Origin: Stenotrophomonas chelatiphaga
GTDB lineage: Bacteria; Pseudomonadota; Gammaproteobacteria; Xanthomonadales; Xanthomonadaceae
Direction of reading: 5' to 3'
DNA length: 45,976 bases
Assembly: GCF_001431535.1 (NCBI RefSeq)
Contig: NZ_LDJK01000059.1
Span: forward strand, 1-45,976
Position numbers and translations under genes: made by a program. Of this stretch, positions 12,883 to 21,282 are shown piece after piece (the stretch's first letter is position 1; each line of letters starts with the position of its first letter). The notes beneath the pieces were generated by a model, which was given only the letters and a program-made list of their open reading frames with translations, made no database searches and had not been told where the DNA came from.

Positions 12883-13269
12883 ATGCACCGCAAGACGATC
12901 GGGGACCAGGAACTGGCCCTGCTGCAGTACATCGACGAGGCAGGAACGCCCAGCGTGGGCGAAGTGGCGGTCGGATTCGGCGAGCCGCGCGGCCTGGCCC
13001 GGTCCACCGTGCTGACCATGATGGAACGCCTGCGCGGCAAGAACTACCTGCGTCGCGAGCAGGCCGACGGCATGTACCGCTACCAGTCCACGGCCGGGCA
13101 GGACAGCGTGGTGCAGGGCGCCATCGCGCAGTTCGTCGACCGCACCCTGCAGGGCTCGGTGTCGCCGTTCGTGGCCTATCTGTCCCAACGCGATACGGTC
13201 AGCGACGACGAACTTGCCGAGCTGGAAGCACTGGTCGAACAGCTGCAGTCACGCCGGCAGGAGGGCTGA
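12883..13269 (+). CDS. BlaI/MecI/CopY-family transcriptional repressor
   Basis: 128 aa, the usual size of the family. The N-terminal winged-helix domain (about 1-75) reads IGDQELALLQYI, PSVGEVAVGF and ARSTVLTMMERLRGKNYLRRE; the C-terminal helical part (about 80-128) is the dimerisation region where family members are cleaved or inactivated. The protein should dimerise and bind the dyad 18 nt upstream of its start. The start at 12883 has AAGGA at about 8 nt. The M56 protease gene begins 3 nt after its stop, the classical blaI-blaR1 arrangement. No beta-lactamase gene is near, so the inducing signal and the wider regulon are unknown. Confidence 0.92.
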   Translation: MHRKTIGDQELALLQYIDEAGTPSVGEVAVGFGEPRGLARSTVLTMMERLRGKNYLRREQADGMYRYQSTAGQDSVVQGAIAQFVDRTLQGSVSPFVAYLSQRDTVSDDELAELEALVEQLQSRRQEG

Positions 13270-13272
13270 GCC

Positions 13273-15120
13273 ATGGACGCGAACCTGATCGTGATGCTGG
13301 AACGACTGGCCTGGACCAGCCTGCAGACCGCGCTGCTGGTCGCGCTGGTGTGGGGTGTCTGCCGCGCCGTGCCGTCACTGGGCGCCGCCGCGCGCTGCCG
13401 GATGTGGTGGCTGGTATCGCTGCAGGCAGTGCTGGGCCTGTTCTGGGCGCAGCCGCTGCAGTTGGCGGTGCTGCCGGCACCGGCGGTGACGCCGTCCATG
13501 GGCGAAACGGTGTACGTGCAGGCGGCTGTGCTGTCGGCACAGGGGCTGGCGATTGCCGAGCAAGGCATCGCGTCGTCCGCGTTGTCGACCACGCCGTGGT
13601 GGGCACTGGCGCTGGCCGCGTTTTGGCTGGCTGGCGTGCTGGCCATGGCGTGGCGGACTCATGGCGAATGGCGGCGGAGCCGCGCGCTGCTGGGCCATGC
13701 CACCCCGTGCGATGACCAGGCGCTGGTGCACGCGCTGCAGCTGGCGGCAGAAGCGCACGGCCTGCGTCGTGCGCCGCGCCTGTGGATGAGCGCCGACATC
13801 GATGCGCCGCAGGTGGTCGGACCGTTGCGGCCGGTGCTGCTGCTGCCGGTGGGTGTGCATGCACTGCAGGGCGACGCGCTGGACCTGGCGCTGACCCATG
13901 AACTGCAGCACCTGCAGCGGAACGACCTGCAGTGGGGCCTGCTGCCGGCGCTGGCGCAGCACCTGTTCTTCTTCCACCCGCTGCTGCGGTTGGCGGTCAG
14001 CGAATACGCGCAGGCCCGCGAAGAAGCAGTTGATGCGGCGGTGGTGGACGGTCGTGGGGAGCGTCGTCAGGATTACGGCCGCCTGCTGTTGCAGCTGGGC
14101 GTGATGCCGCGCCCGCACCTGGGGGTAGCCAGCGCCGCACCGAGCCGGCAAAGCCTCAAGCGCCGCTTGATTTCGCTGCAGCAGCACCAGGCATGCCCGA
14201 AGGCGTTGACGGCGCTGCTGACGGTGGCCGTGCTGGCCGTGGCGATCCTGCCGATGCGGCTGGTCGCGGCCGCGCCGCCACCGCCCGCGCCACCGTCGCC
14301 GCCTGCAGCCCCCGCTGCACCGGCCGCGCCGCCTGCGTTGGCGGCATCGGACGCACCGCCGGCGCCTGCCGCTGCCACCGTTCCTGTGCCACCGGCACCG
14401 CCTGCGCCGCCACCGGCACCGGCGAGCGCACGCAGCGGACACGCCAGCACCACCACCCATACCGTCAGCCGTGACGGCGGCCACCGCGTCGCCACGCTGG
14501 TCACCCACGGGCGGCTGGACCTGGGGGAGCGGCCTGCGCGTGCCCACGTGCTGGTCACCGGTAACGAGAGCTATGCCGACGGTGCGCTGGATGACGTGAC
14601 CCAGGCACGAAGTGACCTGGGTGCGGGTGCAGCGGGCTTCTGGTTCCGCCAAGGCGACCAGCGTTACGTGGTGCGCGACACCGCACTGCTGCAGCAGATG
14701 CAGGCCGCCTATGCCGACGCCGCACGACTGGGCCAGCAACAGGCCGCCCTGGGATTGAAGCAGGGTGCGCTGGGCCGCCAGCAGGGTGAGTTGGGCCGGC
14801 GTACCGGTGAGCAGGCGCGGGCGCTCGCGCAGCACGCACGGGATACCGCGCGCAGTGCGCTGGGCGGATCATCGGACATCAACCGCGATGCCGCCGCGCA
14901 GGCCGCACGTGCGGGGCGCGGTGCGACCCAGGAGGCGACCCACGATGCGCTGTCCCGCCTGGCTGGCCGGCAGGGCGAACTGGGCAGGCAGCAGGCGGTG
15001 CTGGGCGAAGAACAGGCCGAACTGGGCCGGCTTCAGGCGGAGGTGCAGGCACGTGCCTCGCGCGAGGCCGAGAAGGTCATCGCCAAGGCGCTCGCGGACG
15101 GGCGCGCCGTGCGGCTCTGA
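13273..15120 (+). CDS. BlaR1/MecR1-type M56 membrane metalloprotease with non-PBP C-terminus
   Basis: 615 aa. Several transmembrane segments surround the zinc site HELQH (209-213), with the downstream Glu region EYAQAREEAVDAAV. This is the M56 protease part of BlaR1-type receptors, which cleave or trigger loss of the partner repressor. A last membrane segment lies near 310-332. Where BlaR1 carries a penicillin-binding sensor, this protein instead has a Pro/Ala-rich linker (about 333-395), a short domain (GNESYADGALDD, FWFRQGDQRYVVRD) and two blocks of LG-x-x-QQ-type repeats (about 485-517 and 563-596) likely to be helical or coiled coil. It is translated directly after the repressor. The periplasmic signal it senses is unknown and is unlikely to be a beta-lactam by the usual mechanism. 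Confidence 0.9.
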   Translation: MDANLIVMLERLAWTSLQTALLVALVWGVCRAVPSLGAAARCRMWWLVSLQAVLGLFWAQPLQLAVLPAPAVTPSMGETVYVQAAVLSAQGLAIAEQGIASSALSTTPWWALALAAFWLAGVLAMAWRTHGEWRRSRALLGHATPCDDQALVHALQLAAEAHGLRRAPRLWMSADIDAPQVVGPLRPVLLLPVGVHALQGDALDLALTHELQHLQRNDLQWGLLPALAQHLFFFHPLLRLAVSEYAQAREEAVDAAVVDGRGERRQDYGRLLLQLGVMPRPHLGVASAAPSRQSLKRRLISLQQHQACPKALTALLTVAVLAVAILPMRLVAAAPPPPAPPSPPAAPAAPAAPPALAASDAPPAPAAATVPVPPAPPAPPPAPASARSGHASTTTHTVSRDGGHRVATLVTHGRLDLGERPARAHVLVTGNESYADGALDDVTQARSDLGAGAAGFWFRQGDQRYVVRDTALLQQMQAAYADAARLGQQQAALGLKQGALGRQQGELGRRTGEQARALAQHARDTARSALGGSSDINRDAAAQAARAGRGATQEATHDALSRLAGRQGELGRQQAVLGEEQAELGRLQAEVQARASREAEKVIAKALADGRAVRL

Positions 15121-15127
15121 GCATCAA

Positions 15128-15157
15128 CGAGGGAGCGGGTCACTGCCCGCTCCCTCG
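15128..15157. terminator. Bidirectional terminator between convergent genes
   Basis: A perfect 12-bp inverted repeat, CGAGGGAGCGGG and CCCGCTCCCTCG, with a 6-base loop, fills the 44-bp gap between the M56 protease stop and the stop of the minus-strand I78 lipoprotein gene. It has the form of a strong GC hairpin usable from both sides, though without a clear U-tract. Confidence 0.7.
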
Positions 15158-15164
15158 CGGCAGC

Positions 15165-15488
15165 TCAGCCGCAGCTGGCTGAAATGATCTTGTTCTGCTC
15201 GTCCACGCGGACGGTAACGCGGTCTTCGCGGTAATCCATGGTGACCGCCATGCCCGGCTTGACCACCCGGATGGTCCGCGCCCCGGCATCGCGCACCGCA
15301 CGGTCGATGACCTCCTGGCTGGCCATCTGGCCGCTCAGCGCGGTCAGCGTGTCGGCATGGCAATGGCTGCCGACGCCCGCTACTTCCGGCTTCGGGTTGG
15401 TCGGCGCCGTATCTGCACTGGACGGCGTACTGCTGCATGCGGCCAACGGCAGCAGACAGCTGAGCAACAACCAACGATTCGAACGCAT
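15165..15488 (-). CDS. I78-type peptidase inhibitor lipoprotein (copy 3)
   Basis: 107 aa from the ATG at 15488 (MRSNRW). The signal peptide ends in the lipobox LAAC. The I78 domain is well kept: CHADTLTALSGQMAS, then IRVVKPGMAVTMDYREDRV, VRVDEQNKIISASCG. The VTMDYR-x-DR segment is closer to the family pattern than in the two copies at 9478-9873 and 11057-11401. It is predicted to be an envelope-anchored serine protease inhibitor, perhaps protecting the cell from its own secreted proteases (inference). An upstream in-frame ATG at 15521 would place extra charged residues before the signal peptide and is less likely. It ends against a bidirectional terminator. Confidence 0.88.
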   Translation of the reverse strand: MRSNRWLLLSCLLPLAACSSTPSSADTAPTNPKPEVAGVGSHCHADTLTALSGQMASQEVIDRAVRDAGARTIRVVKPGMAVTMDYREDRVTVRVDEQNKIISASCG

Positions 15489-15569
15489 GGCAAACCTCCC
15501 GGGTCGATGGACAAATGGCATGAGCCGCCATCAGGCGCCATGCGCCGTCAACGTCGGGTAAACGGTCGC

Positions 15570-16607
15570 TCACCCGGCCTGCAACGGCAGGCAGTTCACC
15601 GGCGGTGGCACATCGGCCTGCGCCTGCTGTTCCACCAGCGCCAGGAACAACTGTGCAAGCGTCACCACGTCCTGGTGGTTGTGTTCGACCACCCGCCGCA
15701 GGTTCACCGCATCGCCGCCGCGCAGGAAGCGCAGCCAGGCGGAAGGGGCTTCCGAACCGGGCAGGTCATCCTCGCGCACCACTTTCAGCAGCTGCCGTTC
15801 GATGGTCGCCAGCCGGCAGTTTTCCCAGACCCCGCGATAACGCCGACGGGTCGGGTACAACAGGTCGATGTGGTCCAGCGCGGTGATCGGATCGCCCTGC
15901 CGTGCGAGCCGGAAGCGGGTCTTCAGCAGTGGCGCGTCGTAGCTGCGGCCGTTGTAGCTGGAAAACACCGTGGTCGGTGCCAGCCAGCCGGTGAAGGTGC
16001 GCAGCATGGCGGTCTCGGCGGCCATCGTGGAGATCATCAGCTGGCGGATGCGCAGGCCCGGCCCCCGCTCCGGGTGCAGATGCCAGTCGGCCGCGCCGAT
16101 CATGAAGGCGCGGGTGCCGGTGCCGCCGGCCAGGCCGGTGGTTTCGGTGTCGAAGAACAGCAGGTCCTGCGGCGCCACGTGCTGCTGATCGCGCTTGGCG
16201 AACGCCAGTGACAGCGGCGCCGACGGGACATCCCCCGGCAGGAACGATTCGATCAGGTGCAGGCCCGGTGCGATCTCGGTGCCGGGCAGGCTGCGGTCCT
16301 GCGCGCGCGCCCGCGGTGCCGGGGTGGCTTCGCTGCCGCGTTCGCGCACGCCCAGCAGTCGTCGCAATCCTTTGGCATCGGCCACCTGGCGTGGCGCTGC
16401 GGCCACCCCGGTGGGTTTGTGGCGGATTTCCTTTTCCACCCAGGCAAACACCGAACGCGCGGCGTCTGGCTGTCTGGCATCGTTGGCCGCGGCGGGCAGT
16501 GCGGGCGCCGGCTGCGGCAACGCTTCGACGGGCGCCACCGGGGCAACCGCCTTCGCATCCCCGGCCTGCCGTCGCAGCAGCCGCAGCTTGTCCAGGCTCA
16601 GGCTCAC
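15570..16607 (-). CDS. DEDD exonuclease, YprB/MrfB-like
   Basis: 345 aa from a GTG that overlaps the helicase stop codon (GTGA), so translation is coupled. Residues 1 to about 110 are probably flexible. The exonuclease domain has the RNase H-like DEDD acidic residues: D153 and E155 in FDTETTGL, D224 in YNGRSYDAPLL and D313 in HNHQDVVTL. This pattern and the strict pairing with a YprA-type helicase match Bacillus subtilis MrfB, which with MrfA removes mitomycin C adducts. The Bacillus protein carries C-terminal TPRs that I do not see here. The likely role is 3'-5' degradation of DNA exposed by the helicase. Repair of alkylated or bulky lesions is inferred from this pairing. Confidence 0.88.
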   Translation of the reverse strand: MSLSLDKLRLLRRQAGDAKAVAPVAPVEALPQPAPALPAAANDARQPDAARSVFAWVEKEIRHKPTGVAAAPRQVADAKGLRRLLGVRERGSEATPAPRARAQDRSLPGTEIAPGLHLIESFLPGDVPSAPLSLAFAKRDQQHVAPQDLLFFDTETTGLAGGTGTRAFMIGAADWHLHPERGPGLRIRQLMISTMAAETAMLRTFTGWLAPTTVFSSYNGRSYDAPLLKTRFRLARQGDPITALDHIDLLYPTRRRYRGVWENCRLATIERQLLKVVREDDLPGSEAPSAWLRFLRGGDAVNLRRVVEHNHQDVVTLAQLFLALVEQQAQADVPPPVNCLPLQAG

Positions 16608-19093
16608 GGTGCCAACAACTCCATCGGATCGGCGATCACCCCCGATACGTCCGGTACCTGCTCGCAGGCCTGCGCATCGAACAGGTCGAGCACGCGCAGG
16701 GCCAGCGCACGCGGGGTGGTGTCGTCGGCTTCCTGCGCGGCCAGCACCGGGCCGACGCAGGCCGGGCAGCCGGCCTTGCAGTCGCAGCGCTGCACCAGTT
16801 CGCGCGCGCGCTGCACCAGCTCCTGCTGGCGCAGCCACAGCGGCTCGCTCAAGCCGACCCCGCCGGGGAAGTTGTCGTACAGGTAGACGGTGGGCACGAA
16901 CTGCTGCAGCAGCTCCACCGCGCCGGGGTCGCCTTCTTCACCGCGCAGCTGGCCGCGGCCGCTCTGGTCGGCGATGGCGAACCATGCGCCGTCGCCGTTG
17001 CCGACCGCCTTCTGCAGGTCGCGTGCGTCGGCCATCACCGCCACGGTGGCGACGATGTGCAGCGCGTAGGCCGCGCCCAGGAAACCGTCCAGCGCGTCCT
17101 GCTTGCTGGCGAACGCGCGCAGCAGCAGCGCCTGCGGCAGCTGCCACCACACCGAGGTGGTATGCAGTTCCTGGTCGGGCAGGTTGACCGGGCCGTAGCC
17201 GATGTTTTCATGGGTGTAGTAACGGATCTTCTTGTAGCCGGCCACGCGCCGTACCACGTGCACTTCGCCATGGTGCGCATCGCCGCGGCCGGCGACGTTG
17301 CCGTCGAAGCGGTCCAGCACCTTGAGCTTGGTGAAGTCGATGCTGTCGGTGTAGTAGTCCACGTGCGTGCGCGTGACGTAGGCCTTGCGGCCTTCCCAGT
17401 CCAGCGTCTCCACCTGGTAAGGGGTGGACTGCACCATGTGGATGGCGCCCTCGTACAGGGTCAGCGCCGCGGCCGAGTAATCCACCTCGGCGATGATCTG
17501 CTGCTTGCCGCCGCTGCGGTCGACCACCACGAAGTTGCCATCGGCCACCGAACGCAGGCTCACCGCGTTGGCCGGGTAGCTGTCGGCGATCCATTCCCAG
17601 CGCTCGCCCTCGCGGTGCACCACCTCGGTTTCCGCCAATGCTTCCAGGAACACTTCCGGGTCGATCGGGCCGAAGCCATCGCCGACCAGGAACGGCAGTT
17701 CGAAGGCGGCGCAGCGGATGTGGTCGAACAGGATCAGCGGCTGGTCCGGGGCGATGCGCGCATGCTCCGGCGAGGCATCGCCGAAGAAGTCCGGGTGGCG
17801 CACCACGTACTGGTCCAGTGGCTGCGAACTGGCGACCATCACCCCCAGCGCGGGCTGCTGGCGGCGACCGGCGCGGCCGAAGCGTTGCCAGGTGGCGGCG
17901 ACGCTGCCCGGATAGCCGTTGAGGATGACCACGTCCAGGCTGCCGATGTCCACGCCCAGTTCCAGCGCGGAGGTGCTGACGATGCCGTCGATCTGCCCGG
18001 CGCGCATGGCGCGTTCGGTCTCGCGCCGCTCGGTCGGCAGGTAGCCGCCGCGGTAGGCACGGATGCGGGCGGGCTTGCGCGGGTCGTGGTCGAAGATGTC
18101 CTTGAGGTATTTGGTCAGCACTTCCACCATCAGCCGGCTCTGCGCGAACACCAGCGTCTTCAGGCCGGACTTGATCGCGATGCGCGCGATGCGGTTGCTC
18201 TGCGAGCGCGCCGAGGCACGCAGGCCCAGGTCCGGATTGACCACCGGCGGGTTCCACAGCAGCACCTGCTTGGGCCCGCTGGGCGCACCGGATTCGGTGA
18301 TCGCGGTGACCGGCGCTTCGATCAGGGCCTCCGCATGCTGCTGCGGATTGCCGATCGTCGCCGAGCACAGGATGAACTGCGGTTGCACGCCGTAGAAGGC
18401 GCAGATGCGCTTGAGCCGGCGCAGCACATTGGTCACGTGGCTGCCGAACACGCCGCGGTAGGTGTGCACCTCGTCGATCACCACGTAGCGCAGGTTCTCG
18501 AAGAACTGCGCCCACTTGGTGTGGTGCGGCAGGATGGCCTGGTGCAGCATGTCCGGGTTGGACACCACGATGTCGCCATGCAGGCGGATCGCCTGGCGCG
18601 CATCGCCGGGGGTATCGCCATCGAAGGTGAAGGCCTTGACCCCGAGGTCGCCGGCGCGGTTGAGCTCCAGCAGTTCGGCTACCTGGTCCTGGGCCAGCGC
18701 CTTGGTCGGGAACAGGTACAGCGCCTTGGCCTTGTGTTGCATGGCCGCGCTCACCACCGGCAGGGTGTAGCACAGCGATTTGCCGCTGGCAGTGGGGGTA
18801 ACGATGGCCACGTGTTCGCCGCGCTGTGCCGCGTCCCACGCGTGTGCCTGGTGGCTGTAGAGCTGGTCGATGCCGCGCGCTTCCAGGGCGGCGGCAAGCG
18901 CCGGCGGCACGCTGTCCGGAATCGGCGCGTAGCGGCCTTCGCGGCCGGGGATGGCGAAGCTGCCGGTGATGCGGTCGTGGTAACGGCGCTGCAGGCGGGC
19001 GCCGAGCAGGGCACCGTCACGTGCCGGCAGGCCATCGCGGGTGGCGAGCTGGTGTTCGGCATCGGCGGTGCGCTTGGCGAGTTCGTAAGCCAT
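16604..19093 (-). CDS. DEAD/DEAH-box helicase, YprA/MrfA-like, with C-terminal cysteine cluster
   Basis: 829 aa. A superfamily 2 helicase with Walker A TPTASGKS (99-106), DEVH (207-210), the SAT motif (LCSATIGNP) and motif VI (QRFGRAGRR). The C-terminal region carries the four cysteines typical of the DUF1998/MZB part of this family, C770-x-C772-x3-C776-x2-C779, a probable zinc site. Bacillus MrfA shares this layout and sits directly before its nuclease partner, as here. The ATG at 19093 (MAYEL) is preferred to a TTG at 19111; neither has a strong ribosome binding site. The stop codon overlaps the nuclease start. The predicted role is ATP-driven unwinding for excision repair of crosslink-type adducts (inference from the family). 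Confidence 0.92.
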   Translation of the reverse strand: MAYELAKRTADAEHQLATRDGLPARDGALLGARLQRRYHDRITGSFAIPGREGRYAPIPDSVPPALAAALEARGIDQLYSHQAHAWDAAQRGEHVAIVTPTASGKSLCYTLPVVSAAMQHKAKALYLFPTKALAQDQVAELLELNRAGDLGVKAFTFDGDTPGDARQAIRLHGDIVVSNPDMLHQAILPHHTKWAQFFENLRYVVIDEVHTYRGVFGSHVTNVLRRLKRICAFYGVQPQFILCSATIGNPQQHAEALIEAPVTAITESGAPSGPKQVLLWNPPVVNPDLGLRASARSQSNRIARIAIKSGLKTLVFAQSRLMVEVLTKYLKDIFDHDPRKPARIRAYRGGYLPTERRETERAMRAGQIDGIVSTSALELGVDIGSLDVVILNGYPGSVAATWQRFGRAGRRQQPALGVMVASSQPLDQYVVRHPDFFGDASPEHARIAPDQPLILFDHIRCAAFELPFLVGDGFGPIDPEVFLEALAETEVVHREGERWEWIADSYPANAVSLRSVADGNFVVVDRSGGKQQIIAEVDYSAAALTLYEGAIHMVQSTPYQVETLDWEGRKAYVTRTHVDYYTDSIDFTKLKVLDRFDGNVAGRGDAHHGEVHVVRRVAGYKKIRYYTHENIGYGPVNLPDQELHTTSVWWQLPQALLLRAFASKQDALDGFLGAAYALHIVATVAVMADARDLQKAVGNGDGAWFAIADQSGRGQLRGEEGDPGAVELLQQFVPTVYLYDNFPGGVGLSEPLWLRQQELVQRARELVQRCDCKAGCPACVGPVLAAQEADDTTPRALALRVLDLFDAQACEQVPDVSGVIADPMELLAP

Positions 19094-19207
19094 CAGGAAA
19101 ACATGCCGCAAAGAACCCTATGGGAACACAGCTTGGTCTCAATGCCTGAGACGCGCATGTCCTGACAGGTGAATCATTCACCGCCGACCGAGCACCACCG
19201 CGCTCCG

Positions 19208-19449
19208 GTAGTGACGGCCGCTGGCCGTCATGCCGTTGCCTGGGTAGTGACGGCCGTTGGCCGTCAGCTTCTGCCCTCGGTGGGTGACGACCGTTGGTCG
19301 TCACGCTGCTGCCTTTGCCGCTGCGCTCGCCGAGCACGGCTCGGCGCTACCTGCTCTACGGTAGTGACGGCCGCTGGCCGTCAGCCTCTGCCCTCGGTGG
19401 GTGACGACCGTTGGTCGTCACGCTGCTGCCTTTGCCGCTGCGTTCGCGG
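19208..19449. repeat. Array of GTAG-type REP elements, tandemly duplicated
   Basis: The 356-bp gap 19094-19449 contains no gene. GTAGTGACGGCC-headed palindromes lie at 19208-19230, 19244-19266 and 19361-19383; a second type, GGTGACGACCGTTGGTCGTC, sits near 19283-19303 and 19399-19420; an inverted element headed GTAGCGCCGAGC (minus strand) is at 19325-19350. The block starting at 19244 recurs at 19361 (117-bp period) with three differences in the first 87 bases, and the second copy ends just before the stop codon of the next gene. This is a SMAG-like REP cluster. Confidence 0.85.
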
Positions 19450-21282
19450 CTACCGGTCCGTTGCTGGGGTGCGCCGCTCCAGCCACCACAGCACGCCGGC
19501 GACCAGCACGAAGGCCAGCAGCCATGGCCAGCGCGCGCCGGGCACCTGCTGCGTGGCGGCCGACATCTGGCCGTGTCCGCCGGCCACGCGCAGCGCCGTG
19601 CTGTCGCGCAGCTGCTGGCGATGCAGCGCGGCGGCGTCGGCGCGGTCGAACACATATATCGCCTGGCGCACCTCGCCCTGCACCAGTTCATGCCAGCCCG
19701 CCTGGCGTGGCCACCACGCCGCGCAGCGCTGCGCGCCGCTGGCGGGGTCGACGACCAGGGTTTCCGGTGCGGCTTCGGCACTGCCATGTACCCGCGTGCC
19801 CGCCGCTACACCGCACAGCACCACGCGTTCACCGGCCCACGGCGTATCGGTGGTCACCTGCACTGCGGGCGCTGCCGCGACCGGGCGCGCCACGAGGCCG
19901 ACCACGCTGCTCCACAGCTCGGCGTGGCGGTCGTCGCGCCCGGCCAGCACCGCGCGGTAACTGTCGGTCACCGGCAGCAGGCCGATCCGTCCGCGACCGC
20001 TTGCGCGCCAGCCGCCGATGGCCGCGCCGTCTGCATCCTGCAGCAGCGGCTGGGCGCCAGCAACGCGCAGGGCCAGCTGTTCCAGCACCGGCACTTCGGC
20101 AAGGTGGGAACGTGCATCGGCCTCGGCCATCCACTGCGTTGCCGCCGCCGCCGGAGCACGCGGACCGCGCCGCGCCGGCAACAGCTCCGCCTGCGCTTCC
20201 CCCGCAAGTTTCAATGCGGCGGCCTGGCCATTGCCGGTGACTGCCAGGCCCCAGCCACGCAGGGTCTGGCGCGCGGTGTCCGGCAATGGCCCCGCGCTGC
20301 GTACCAACACGCCCAATCCATCGCGCAGCGCCTGCTGCACCGCGCTGCGCTGCGCCGCACCCAGCGCGGCCAGGCTGCGTTCGTCCAGCAGCAGCACGTC
20401 GGTGGCGGCCAGCCGCGCCGGAGCAAGCGCCACCGGCGCATCGCCCAGCATCACGCCGGCCCCCACGCTGGACTGGAACTGCAGCTCCACCCCGGCGTCG
20501 GCGGCCCAGCGCCGCAGGTACTTGGCTTCCGGCCCGGGGGCACCAGCCAGCATCAGCATCCGCACCGGTGCCGGCGCTTCGACCTGCAGCGGGACCGGGA
20601 TGCTGTCCACCCGGTGATCGCTGGCGTCCAGCAGCCGCAGCTGGAACAGGGTGCGACCGACGACCCGCGCAACACCGTCCAGGCGGGCGCCGCCGCGCGC
20701 GTCCAGCGCGGCGCGGGCGACGACCTGGCCCGCGGGATCGAGCAGCTCGGCACGGCCGTCCGGCACGCCCTGGGCACGTGCGCGCACGCTGAAAACCGCG
20801 CCCGGTGGGGTGATCGCCGGCGCTTGCAGGCCTACCCAGCCGCGTGGCGCGGGCGACAGCCGCAACTGCACCTGGGCGGGCAACGGCGTATCGCGATCGC
20901 GCGCTGCCAACCCGTCACCGACCAGGGTGAGCCGTTCGGTTCCCGGGTGCTGGCGCAGGGCGGTGGCCAGGTCCGCTACGCGCGCGATGCCGGGGCGCGC
21001 GTCGGACTCCGGCAGGGCGAACACCGTCGCTGCGTCGTCTGCCAGCGCAGGCGCCTGCGCCGCGCCGGCCGTCAGCAACGTGAGCGCATGGCGGGGCGCA
21101 CTGTGCTGCGGCGGAACCAACGCCAGCAGCAACAGTCCACCCGCCAGCGCCTGCAGCACCAGCAGTGCAACCAGCCGCAGTGGCGGCAGGCGTACGCCGC
21201 GCCGTTGCTGCAGCAGCAACCGCAACGTGGCCAGCAGCACGATGGCGACGATCGCCATGCTGATCCAGCGACTGTCCGTCAT
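19450..21282 (-). CDS. Large membrane protein, last gene of the MoxR/TldD operon
   Basis: 610 aa from the ATG at 21282, which overlaps the preceding stop (ATGA). Two hydrophobic helices lie at the N-terminus (IVAIVLLATLRLLL and LVALLVLQALAGGLLLLALV) and one near the C-terminus (WPWLLAFVLVAGVLWW), leaving a periplasmic region of about 500 residues. That region resembles the predicted membrane proteins of MoxR/DUF58 clusters that contain a class I glutamine amidotransferase-like fold (VRMLMLAGAPGPEAKYLRRW, DVLLLDERSL) without an evident catalytic triad. Function is unknown; its place as the terminal gene of a coupled run suggests it completes the membrane complex. The repeat array follows within 3 nt of the stop. 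Confidence 0.78.
   Translation of the reverse strand: MTDSRWISMAIVAIVLLATLRLLLQQRRGVRLPPLRLVALLVLQALAGGLLLLALVPPQHSAPRHALTLLTAGAAQAPALADDAATVFALPESDARPGIARVADLATALRQHPGTERLTLVGDGLAARDRDTPLPAQVQLRLSPAPRGWVGLQAPAITPPGAVFSVRARAQGVPDGRAELLDPAGQVVARAALDARGGARLDGVARVVGRTLFQLRLLDASDHRVDSIPVPLQVEAPAPVRMLMLAGAPGPEAKYLRRWAADAGVELQFQSSVGAGVMLGDAPVALAPARLAATDVLLLDERSLAALGAAQRSAVQQALRDGLGVLVRSAGPLPDTARQTLRGWGLAVTGNGQAAALKLAGEAQAELLPARRGPRAPAAAATQWMAEADARSHLAEVPVLEQLALRVAGAQPLLQDADGAAIGGWRASGRGRIGLLPVTDSYRAVLAGRDDRHAELWSSVVGLVARPVAAAPAVQVTTDTPWAGERVVLCGVAAGTRVHGSAEAAPETLVVDPASGAQRCAAWWPRQAGWHELVQGEVRQAIYVFDRADAAALHRQQLRDSTALRVAGGHGQMSAATQQVPGARWPWLLAFVLVAGVLWWLERRTPATDR

Noticed and set aside
16208..19165. 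A plus-strand open frame of about 985 codons opposite the helicase
   Set aside because: Same reason: a shadow of the MrfA-like gene, without any recognisable domain.
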